From a virus, in the IMG/VR virus record IMGVR_UViG_3300038566_000028, positions 1 through 34,641 of that record: 34,641 bases of DNA; one strand, written 5' to 3'. Numbering within the stretch: the first letter of the stretch is position 1; each line of letters begins with the position of its first letter. A program made the position numbers and the translations under genes. Shown one piece after another: positions 15,797-22,498 of this stretch. Under the pieces are notes generated by a model, which was given only the letters and a program-made list of their open reading frames with translations, was not told the origin of the DNA and made no database searches.

Positions 15797-15831
15797 TAGT
15801 TTAATAATGGTTTAAGAAACCTTATGTAATA
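15782..15831 (+). promoter_or_regulatory. Second 11-bp repeat operator/promoter
   Basis: Three phased 11-mers: TTAAAGGTTTG (15782-15792), TTAATAGTTTA (15793-15803) and ATAATGGTTTA (15804-15814). Downstream is a -10-like TATGTAAT (15824-15831, best hexamer TGTAAT). The first unit overlaps the thyX stop. The layout copies that at 14424-14457, with repeats in the -35 position. It would start the transcript of the acidic protein, SSB and Acb2 genes. A short inverted repeat AACCCT-TT-AGGGTT lies further down at about 15888-15901. Confidence 0.6.
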
Positions 15832-15924
15832 ATTCACTTACAGATTGAGAGAGGGTTTAGATCCAAAGACAAGATGTAGAAAATAAAACCCTTTAGGGTT
15901 AGATTAATATAAGAGGAGATTAAG

Positions 15925-16881
15925 ATGTTTTTAAAAGCATTTTTAACAGGTTACACAGATATGGTTAAGACTTCTAATGATTTAGATAGACTTAGATATG
16001 CACCACAGAGAGTAGAGGCAGGAGTTTTTTATAACTTCCATGATACTGATATGTTTAAGGGAGCAGTAGAAGGTTTAGAGAGTTTAAATATTGAGCTTAT
16101 TAAAGCTGAGAGAGTTAATGATACTACTAGATTTACATCAGCACTACAAAGAGATTATTTTGCAGGGTTTAATAAGATGATGGATCTAGTTGCTAAGACT
16201 GATACAGGGGGTTATACTACTACAGCAGATACTGATGAGCCTGTAGAGGTAACATTAGAGGATAAGATCCTAGAAGTTGTAAAAGCAGGAGATAAAAAAG
16301 CTTTTAGATCACTTAGAAAAGAGTTAAAAGATAAATGGTTTGCTCTTGATGATGCTGATGTAGAAGATGCTATCTTTGATCTAGGGGATGCTGTTGCTGA
16401 TAAAGATGTAGAGTATGCAAAAGAGATCCTAGAAAATGTAGGAGAAGATGATGCACCTGCTGAAGAGCCTGAGCCTGAAGTAAAAGAGATTAAAGAAACT
16501 CCTAAAAAGACTGCTAAACTTACTGAGGAAGAGTCTGAGATTATTGAGGATCTAAAATCTGCTATAGATGATGGAGATCAAAAAGATATAGATGAGCTGT
16601 TAGCTGAGTTAAAAGAAGTAAATGAGGCTTTATATGATGAGTGGCTTCCTGCTACACAGGTAGAACAACCTGAGGAAGATACTAAAGATGAGGAGGATAG
16701 TTCCGTAGTAGATGAGATCATAGAAGATTTAGATGCAGCTATTGCAGATGAGGATGAAGATGAGGCTAAAGCTTGTTTAGAAGAGTTAGCAGATGAGGTA
16801 GGTGTAGACTCAGATATTTATAAAGTAAATGCAGAGAAACTAACACCAAAGAAAACTAGAAGATCAAGAAGAGGTAAATAA
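15925..16881 (+). CDS. Acidic protein with four helical-hairpin repeats
   Basis: 318 aa, no recognised family. Residues 1-90 form a globular-looking N-terminus (MFLKAFLTGYTDMVKTSN...). From about 110 the chain is strongly acidic and contains four similar units of about 25 residues, starting near 111, 146, 203 and 262. They share the pattern I-x5-A-x-x-D-x-D with LxEL-like ends, for example EIIEDLDAAIADEDEDEAKA. The last 10 residues are basic (KKTRRSRRGK). A strong GAGGAG site precedes the ATG. It is 2 nt upstream of the SSB gene, suggesting a joint role in replication, recombination or DNA mimicry; that is inference. Confidence 0.6.
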   Translation: MFLKAFLTGYTDMVKTSNDLDRLRYAPQRVEAGVFYNFHDTDMFKGAVEGLESLNIELIKAERVNDTTRFTSALQRDYFAGFNKMMDLVAKTDTGGYTTTADTDEPVEVTLEDKILEVVKAGDKKAFRSLRKELKDKWFALDDADVEDAIFDLGDAVADKDVEYAKEILENVGEDDAPAEEPEPEVKEIKETPKKTAKLTEEESEIIEDLKSAIDDGDQKDIDELLAELKEVNEALYDEWLPATQVEQPEEDTKDEEDSSVVDEIIEDLDAAIADEDEDEAKACLEELADEVGVDSDIYKVNAEKLTPKKTRRSRRGK

Positions 16882-16883
16882 TT

Positions 16884-17513
16884 ATGGCAGCAAAAATAAA
16901 TACACAGAGTCCAATAGGTAATTTAATGTATGTAATGGTTACAGGACAAGGTAAAGAGAACTTTGAAGGTACAGGATATGACTATCAATGTTGTGTAGAT
17001 GTACCTGAAGATGAGGCTAATCAGTTTATTGATTTAATTGAGGACTTTGTAGAAGATAATGAGCCAAAAAATGCAGAGAGAGCAGGATCATTTTATAGAA
17101 CATCTGAAGATGATGATACTATAGATGATGGTTTGATTAGATTTACATTTAAAACTCAAACAGAGTTTACTGATAAAAAAGGTAATCTAAAAGATACTGA
17201 AGTAGCTATATTAGATGCTGCAGGTACAAAAGTAAAACTACCTGAAGGTAAACTTATCGGTAATGGATCTACAGGTAGAGCTATAGGTACTGCTGTAATT
17301 TGGGAGAGAGGTAATCGTAAAAAGTCTGAGTATGGTGTATCATTATACTTAAACAAAGTACAGATTAAAGACTTTATCCCTTATGAGGGAGAGACTGTAG
17401 ATGCTATTGAGGGTGGATCATTTAATGGTTTTGGTAATGACCTAGAGGCTGCAGATGATGAGCCTAAAGAAGAGAGTAGATCTAACAGAAGATCAAGAAG
17501 AAGTAGAAGGTAA
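16884..17513 (+). CDS. ssDNA-binding protein (gp2.5/DUF2815-like)
   Basis: 209 aa. Residues about 8-170 look like the OB-fold of phage ssDNA-binding proteins: strands IGNLMYVMVTG, DDGLIRFTFKTQTEF, EVAILDAAGTKVKLPEG, GSTGRAIGTAVIWE and YGVSLYLNKVQIKDFIPYEG. The last resembles the LxxVQI..l segment shared by this family. A Gly- and Asp/Glu-rich linker follows (about 175-198). Unlike T7 gp2.5, whose acidic tail is terminal, the chain ends in a basic tail (NRRSRRSRR) matching that of the upstream protein. It would coat ssDNA at the fork. Confidence 0.78.
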   Translation: MAAKINTQSPIGNLMYVMVTGQGKENFEGTGYDYQCCVDVPEDEANQFIDLIEDFVEDNEPKNAERAGSFYRTSEDDDTIDDGLIRFTFKTQTEFTDKKGNLKDTEVAILDAAGTKVKLPEGKLIGNGSTGRAIGTAVIWERGNRKKSEYGVSLYLNKVQIKDFIPYEGETVDAIEGGSFNGFGNDLEAADDEPKEESRSNRRSRRSRR

Positions 17514-17540
17514 AATTTACAAATAACTGAGGAGTTAGAT

Positions 17541-17765
17541 ATGGATAATCAACATAAAAAGATTAAAGGGTATAGAGATTTATCTCAGGAAGAGATTGAT
17601 CTTATGAATGAAGCTAAAGAGTTAGCTGCAAAAGTAGGAGAGCTTACTGATAAGCTTATGGCATGTGATAAAACTGATAAAAGATGGGTAGCTATTGGTA
17701 CTACTGATTTACAAAAAGGTTTTATGAGTTTGATTAGAGGTGTAGCACAGCCTACAACTTTTTAA
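17541..17765 (+). CDS. acb2: Acb2-family anti-CBASS cyclic-nucleotide sponge
   Basis: 74 aa helical-hairpin protein. The start HKKIKGYRDLSQEEIDLMNE and the C-terminal blocks RWVAIGTTDLQKGFM and RGVAQPTTF are the signature of the Acb2/Tad1-like hairpin family. Acb2 of phages PaMx33 and T4 (Vs.4) forms hexamers that sequester the cyclic di- and trinucleotide messengers of CBASS, and so block abortive infection. Y11 and K26, which I recall as ligand-contact residues in PaMx33 Acb2, fall at the same numbers here, and R66 lies in the conserved C-terminal block. Length matches the family. A GAGGAG site precedes the start. It is placed between SSB and DNA polymerase, so it would be made early. Confidence 0.88.
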   Translation: MDNQHKKIKGYRDLSQEEIDLMNEAKELAAKVGELTDKLMACDKTDKRWVAIGTTDLQKGFMSLIRGVAQPTTF

Positions 17766-17781
17766 AAAGATAGGTTTATAG

Positions 17782-17803
17782 AGGGCTGATTTTTTTCAGC
17801 CTT
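17782..17803 (+). terminator. Hairpin between acb2 and polA (attenuator or processing site)
   Basis: AGGGCTGA (17782-17789) pairs with TCAGCCTT (17796-17803), one G-U, around a six-T loop. No U-tract follows in the rightward direction, so it is a weak terminator at best. An AT-rich TATAAAAT lies downstream at about 17814, just before the polA ribosome site, and could be a promoter element. Confidence 0.45.
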
Positions 17804-17832
17804 CACTTAAACTTATAAAATAGGAGAATAAG

Positions 17833-19536
17833 ATGCAGTATGAGTTAGTAGATAAAACAGCAGTAACAGATAATATAGATCCAAATAAACCTTTATTTTG
17901 TGATATTGAGAGTCATGGGTTATATTTAGAGATCTGTTTATTTCAGATGTACCAGGAGGGATGGAAATTACCTGTAGTAGTTAGATACCCTGAGTTAGAT
18001 TGGTTAAAAAAAGTAGTTAATACTAGTTATACAGTTTGGTACAATGCCTCTTATGATTTAGGTACTATTGAGATAAGCCCTTACAGATATGAAGATCTAT
18101 TTTATGCAGCTAAAACTGCTTATCCTTTATTAGACTCTCATGCCCTGGACTCAGTAGAGGAGCATTTAGGTATAGATGTACATGATGATTTTGATAAAAA
18201 AGCTATGCAAAAATCTTTTGCTACTGCTGCATGTAAAAAGAGTAGATCATTTACTCAGGAGCAGTTAGAATATGCTGCAGCTGATACCATAGGACTAGCT
18301 CAGATGTGGGCTGATCGTAAAATAAGAAGAGTAATAAGATCAAATAAAGCTTATGCTGCTGATATTCAGGCTGCTAAAGATGCTCTAGTGTATCAGTATA
18401 ATGGTATGCCTGTATGTAAAGAGAGATTAGAGGCTGCTACTAGAGATGCTGAGAGAAAATTAAATAAAAATATGAGACAATTACCACCAGGAACTAATGT
18501 AAAAAGTCCTAAGTTAAAAAAGTGGTTAGGTACTGAAAATGCTAATGAGCAAACTCTTAAAGGTTTAGAACTTAATGGAGATGAGAGAGCTAAGTATGTA
18601 CTAGGGGCTAGAAAATATAGAACTAGACTACAAGATCTTAATAAAAAATATGAGGGGCATGATAGAGTTAGAACATTCTTTAATGCTGCAGGGGCTATTA
18701 CAGGTAGATTTACTAGTACAGGTGGAGATAGAGATGGATTTACTAACATTCAAAATATTAATAGAGATCTAAAGTATATCTTTGGTTATGCTGAGGACTC
18801 AGATAGAGTACTAGTTAATGCAGATTATTCTACTGCTGAGCTTATTGCAGGATGTTCTATTATGAAAGTACCTAGTATGAGAGAGTGGATCTTAGAGGGT
18901 ATGGATATTCATAAAGCTACTGCTGTAGGATTAGCTAAGACTACTTATGAAGAGGTAACAAAGGCTGAGAGACAGGCTGCAAAAGCTGTAAACTTTGGGC
19001 TGTTATTTGGTATGGGTGTAGAATTATTTAGAGATTATGCTTACTATACTTATGGTGTAAAGTTTACACTAGATGAGGCTCAAGAGGCTAAAGACTTCTA
19101 CTATAGAACTCATCCAGGTATCAAAAAGTATCATCAGTATATAGGTAAGAATGTTAGAAGATCTACTTTTACTGTAGAGACTGCTCTAGGTAGAGTAGCA
19201 GGTAATAGAAGATATACAGAGATGTTAAATATTCCTGTACAGGGATCTATTGCTGAGGCTACTAAATTATCTATACATCACTTTTTACAAAATAATAAAG
19301 CACTACTAAAAGATAACATGGTAATAAATATGGTACATGATAGTATTGTAGGGGATGTTAAAAAAGATCATGTAGAAGATTGGGCTGCAGCAGTTAATGA
19401 GTCTATGCAGTATGGATGGAGAGAGGTTAGTAAGTCTGATCTATTCCACTATCAAGATCTACCTATGGGAGTAGAAGTAGGAGCTAGTCATAAGTATGAT
19501 GCTTCAGAGTTTTATATTAAGGAGTTTAAATCATGA
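17833..19536 (+). CDS. polA: Family A DNA polymerase with 3'-5' exonuclease
   Basis: 567 aa replicative polymerase. Exonuclease motifs: Exo I D24-x-E26 (CDIES), Exo II N71...D75 (NASYD), Exo III Y147-xxx-D151. Polymerase: GRFTSTGGDRDGFTNIQNI (291-309), motif A DYSTAEL (331-337), motif B R380...K384...F388...F392, motif C HDS (502-504). The residue equivalent to E. coli 762 is Phe. The one equivalent to Tyr766 is Phe. The usual Glu of motif C (VHDE) is Ser. It is shorter than T7 polymerase (704 aa), so thumb insertions are reduced. AGGAGA precedes the start. It works with SSB and the primase-helicase. Confidence 0.95.
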   Translation: MQYELVDKTAVTDNIDPNKPLFCDIESHGLYLEICLFQMYQEGWKLPVVVRYPELDWLKKVVNTSYTVWYNASYDLGTIEISPYRYEDLFYAAKTAYPLLDSHALDSVEEHLGIDVHDDFDKKAMQKSFATAACKKSRSFTQEQLEYAAADTIGLAQMWADRKIRRVIRSNKAYAADIQAAKDALVYQYNGMPVCKERLEAATRDAERKLNKNMRQLPPGTNVKSPKLKKWLGTENANEQTLKGLELNGDERAKYVLGARKYRTRLQDLNKKYEGHDRVRTFFNAAGAITGRFTSTGGDRDGFTNIQNINRDLKYIFGYAEDSDRVLVNADYSTAELIAGCSIMKVPSMREWILEGMDIHKATAVGLAKTTYEEVTKAERQAAKAVNFGLLFGMGVELFRDYAYYTYGVKFTLDEAQEAKDFYYRTHPGIKKYHQYIGKNVRRSTFTVETALGRVAGNRRYTEMLNIPVQGSIAEATKLSIHHFLQNNKALLKDNMVINMVHDSIVGDVKKDHVEDWAAAVNESMQYGWREVSKSDLFHYQDLPMGVEVGASHKYDASEFYIKEFKS

Positions 19537-19724
19537 ATTATAAATTATTATGGCAGCTAGAGAGAGAAGAAAATACAAAGCTTAGAAAAAAAGTAACAGT
19601 ACTAGAGGCATCTAATGCTATTCAAAGAGAGCTTTTAAAAGAGGCTGATGATATTAAAGATACACTTATGAGATCTATTGAAAGAGAGAGATCAGATTTA
19701 TATGCAAGAGGGGGCATTAGATGA
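19533..19724 (+). CDS. Small coiled-coil protein
   Basis: 63 aa, almost entirely charged helix with heptad-like leucines (LLWQLEREENTKLRKKVTVL), basic at the C-terminus. It is joined to polA by an ATGA overlap and to the exonuclease by a TAGATGA-type overlap, so it is firmly part of the replication operon. Function unknown; a polymerase or exonuclease partner is possible. Confidence 0.6.
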   Translation: MNYKLLWQLEREENTKLRKKVTVLEASNAIQRELLKEADDIKDTLMRSIERERSDLYARGGIR

Positions 19725-20581
19725 TAACACCACAGGAAGTAGGAGAGAGAATTAAAGCATTACTAGATGGATGGGATGTAGCAGATGAGGAGATGAGAAG
19801 AGTCTCACTTATTCAGATGAGAACACTTAGACCTAGTGATAAGATACTTAGAATAGATGCAGATAGTTTATTATATTATACAGCTTATGCTGCAGCATTT
19901 AAAGATGGTAAAGCTATTGAGGGTGGATCATTTGTAGGATCTAAAGTAAGAATACCTTTTAAAGACTATAAGCAGCACCTGGATGATCTAGTAGCTGATA
20001 CAGTTCTAGCATGTGAGTTAGCATCTTTTAGAAATGAGCTACCTAGATTTACAGATTATGAGCTAGTGTTTACACCATCTACTAACTTTAGATATGATAT
20101 TTTCCCTGATTATAAAAAGAGTAGACTACATAAACCACAAAGTACTATATTAAAAAGACTAAAAAAGTATGCTAAAAAGAATTTAGGTATCGTACCTGAA
20201 GGTATTGAGGCTGATGATTATGTTTATTATTGGGCTAGTAAAGGGCATCCTGTAGCTAGTGGAGATAAAGATGTAGTTTATTCAGTTCCTGCAGCTTACT
20301 ATTATCACTCAGCTCATCAAAAAGTTATACAAAATACTAAAGCTGAGGCTGATAGGTTTGTACTTATGCAAACTTTAGCAGGAGATAGCTCAGATGATAT
20401 ACCAGGTATCAAAGGTGTAGGCATGAAAAATAAACTATTACCTGAGGGTGGTACTTTTGCTGATGTAGTACAGATCTACATTGATAAAGGTTATACTAAA
20501 GAGGATGCTATACTTACTAGAAGATTAGTAGGTTTAGATCAATGGCATCCTAGAAGAGGAGTAAAGTTATGGAAGTATTAG
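19721..20581 (+). CDS. 5'-3' exonuclease (FEN/T7 gp6-like)
   Basis: 286 aa. Metal-binding acidic residues occur in the expected blocks: RIDADSL (D46, D48), EGIEADDYVYYWA (E163, D165, D166), SGDKDVVYSVP (D182, D184) and TLAGDSSDDIPGIKGVGMK (D222, D225, D226), which is also the helix-3-turn-helix DNA-binding motif. Basic FPDYKKSR (about 128-135) fits the arch region. It would remove RNA primers and degrade DNA 5'-3'. GGGGG precedes the start. Confidence 0.92.
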   Translation: MITPQEVGERIKALLDGWDVADEEMRRVSLIQMRTLRPSDKILRIDADSLLYYTAYAAAFKDGKAIEGGSFVGSKVRIPFKDYKQHLDDLVADTVLACELASFRNELPRFTDYELVFTPSTNFRYDIFPDYKKSRLHKPQSTILKRLKKYAKKNLGIVPEGIEADDYVYYWASKGHPVASGDKDVVYSVPAAYYYHSAHQKVIQNTKAEADRFVLMQTLAGDSSDDIPGIKGVGMKNKLLPEGGTFADVVQIYIDKGYTKEDAILTRRLVGLDQWHPRRGVKLWKY

Positions 20582-20865
20582 AATGTGAGACATGTGGTAA
20601 AATAGTAGCTGAGTGTATTTGCTTTAATGATGAGGCTCACCCTAAAGCTACAGATAAACAGGTAGGAGGTAATCATTATAAAGATAAGAAGTTACAGCCA
20701 TGGGATATTATAGATGCACTAGATCTAAATTTTTATGAGGGTAATGCACTTAAATATCTAATAAGATATAAAGAAAAAAATGGAGTAGAAGATCTTAAAA
20801 AATCTATACACTACATAGAGAAGATAATAGAAGATGTTAGCAGCACTACCTCATCAAGTAACTAA
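20569..20865 (+). CDS. DUF3310 protein with N-terminal Cys cluster
   Basis: 98 aa. Residues about 31-91 are a DUF3310 domain: KQVGGNHYKD, then QPWDIIDALDLNFYEGNALK and YLIRYKEKNGVEDLKKSIHY. This domain is common in phages beside nucleotide-metabolism and replication genes, and its activity is not established. In front are four Cys (ECETCGKIVAECICF, C5, C8, C15, C17) that may bind zinc. It overlaps the exonuclease by 13 nt and the helicase gene by 32 nt. GAGGAG precedes the start. Confidence 0.85.
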   Translation: MEVLECETCGKIVAECICFNDEAHPKATDKQVGGNHYKDKKLQPWDIIDALDLNFYEGNALKYLIRYKEKNGVEDLKKSIHYIEKIIEDVSSTTSSSN

Positions 20866-22018
20866 GTCTAAATCTATTATTAGAAAACTTAGACTATATG
20901 GCTTATGCTTATTTGCAGGAGAGGTTAGAAGTGGTAAGACTGCTGCATTTTTACTAGCCTCTCAGTTACTAGCTGAGGATTTTGAGGTAGCAGTTATCAC
21001 TAAGAAGGATGCTATACCAGGTGTAAAAAAATTCTCATCTGATATAGAAGTTACTAATTACCATCAGGCTAAGAAACTAGATAGACCTTATAAGGTAGTG
21101 ATCTTAGATGAGTGCCATAGATATATAACAGGGTATCCTAAGAGATCTCAGATATGGAAGGATGTAGCTAGAATTACTTTAGCTGCAGATTATATTATAT
21201 TTAGCTCAGGTACACCTACTCCTGAGAGCTATGCTATGTTATTTAATATGTTAGCTCTTAGTACAGATAGTCCATGGAAGGATTATAAGAGATATACTGA
21301 GTGGCATCAGCATTATGGTATACCTTATCAGATCAAGATAGCAGGTGGTATGTTAGTTAATCAATGGGATAAAGTAAAAGAGGATAAGATCCTTAGAGAT
21401 ATAGAGCATTTAATAGTATCTATGACTAGAGCTGAGGCAGGGCATAAGTTTGAGCCTACTGATAAGCTACATAAGATACCATTAACAGAGCAGCAGGAAG
21501 AGATTTATAAAAGAATAGAAGAGGATAAGTTATTTGAGATGGATGATGAGTATGCTATAGTATGTGATACACCTAGTAAGTATATTCAAAAATTACATCA
21601 AGTAGCAGGAGGATATGTAAATGCAGTAAATGATAATGAAGAGAGTAAAGTTTTTAAGATAGAGAGTAACAAAGTTCAGTATATAAAAGATAATTTTGAT
21701 CCAAAAGAGACTATAATATTAGCCTTCTATATACCTGAGCAAGAATATTTAGCTAGTATTTTTCCTAATGTAGGATCTATTACTAAAAATTCAGATGGTG
21801 TAGACTATAGCCATTTTAAAAATATGGTTATTTATAGTATGGGTTTCCCTGCATCTACATATCAGCAGGTTATAGGTAGGCAGTTGAATTTTGTTACAAG
21901 AAAAGAAGAGGTTATCATACACTTTTTAGTAAGTGGTATTGATCAATATGTATATAATGCTGTAAGTAATAAAGAGAGCTTTACAGCTAGATGGTATAAG
22001 GAGAATAACAATGACTAA
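20834..22018 (+). CDS. SF2 DNA helicase
   Basis: 394 aa. Walker A GEVRSGKT (29-36), motif II DECH (92-95), motif III SSGTPTP (about 124-130) and a motif VI-like QVIGRQLNF near 367 place it in helicase superfamily 2, SNF2/DEAD-like. The protein is compact, with no extra domain, as in small helicases of other podovirus replication modules. It may remodel forks or recombination intermediates alongside the VRR nuclease. The start lies inside the DUF3310 gene. Confidence 0.88.
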   Translation: MLAALPHQVTKSKSIIRKLRLYGLCLFAGEVRSGKTAAFLLASQLLAEDFEVAVITKKDAIPGVKKFSSDIEVTNYHQAKKLDRPYKVVILDECHRYITGYPKRSQIWKDVARITLAADYIIFSSGTPTPESYAMLFNMLALSTDSPWKDYKRYTEWHQHYGIPYQIKIAGGMLVNQWDKVKEDKILRDIEHLIVSMTRAEAGHKFEPTDKLHKIPLTEQQEEIYKRIEEDKLFEMDDEYAIVCDTPSKYIQKLHQVAGGYVNAVNDNEESKVFKIESNKVQYIKDNFDPKETIILAFYIPEQEYLASIFPNVGSITKNSDGVDYSHFKNMVIYSMGFPASTYQQVIGRQLNFVTRKEEVIIHFLVSGIDQYVYNAVSNKESFTARWYKENNND

Positions 22019-22223
22019 ATTATATGAAGGTGGTGGTATTTATACTGTACATCTAGCAAGTGGTAAAACTTTAGAGCTTACTGATGATGAGATAAATGAG
22101 ATAGCATCAGATGCAGGTGTAGTAGAAGAGTTACAGGAAGAGATGCAGGATCATATTAATACTGCTAATATGTATGAAAAAACTATTACAAAAATTAAAG
22201 ATCTAATGGATGAGCTAGACTAA
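22011..22223 (+). CDS. Small acidic helical protein
   Basis: 70 aa, unknown. A short beta hairpin (YEGGGIYTVHLASGKTLEL) precedes two acidic helices (TDDEINEIASDAGVVEEL and a second to the end MDELD). AAGGAG precedes the ATG. It overlaps the helicase end by 8 nt and touches the nuclease start by 1 base, so it may be a partner of either enzyme. Confidence 0.6.
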   Translation: MTKLYEGGGIYTVHLASGKTLELTDDEINEIASDAGVVEELQEEMQDHINTANMYEKTITKIKDLMDELD

Positions 22224-22498
22224 TGAAGGAGTCTAGAGTACAAAAAGATATTATAGATTATCTTCACTCTATAGGAGCATGGACTGTTAAAACTATCCAA
22301 TGTAATAAGAGTGGAGTGCCTGATATTCTAGCATGTTATGATGGTAAATTTGTAGCACTAGAAGTAAAAAGAGATGAGGGAGCTAGACAAAATGAGACTA
22401 AGCCCCTACAAAAAAGAAACATAAAACAAATAAACTCATCAGGTGGTATAGCTGCAGTAGTTATATCAGTAGATGAAGTAAAAAGGATATTACAATGA
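22223..22498 (+). CDS. VRR-NUC endonuclease
   Basis: 91 aa, PD-(D/E)xK type. It has GVPDILAC (catalytic D34) and FVALEVKR (E47, K49), a downstream Gln (Q63 in LQKRNIKQI) and SSGGIAAVV, the order of the VRR-NUC domain. Phage members cleave branched DNA such as Holliday junctions before packaging, replacing T7 gp3. The one-domain length is usual for phages. It is located between the helicase block and nrdJ. Confidence 0.92.
   Translation: MKESRVQKDIIDYLHSIGAWTVKTIQCNKSGVPDILACYDGKFVALEVKRDEGARQNETKPLQKRNIKQINSSGGIAAVVISVDEVKRILQ

Noticed and set aside
17768-17778. AGATAGGTTTA as a third 11-bp operator
   Set aside because: A single unit with three mismatches and no tandem partner; not enough to call a site.
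18393-18749. Minus-strand frame of 118 codons inside polA
   Set aside because: Fully covered by conserved polymerase sequence on the other strand; low-complexity Leu/Ser product without a ribosome site.
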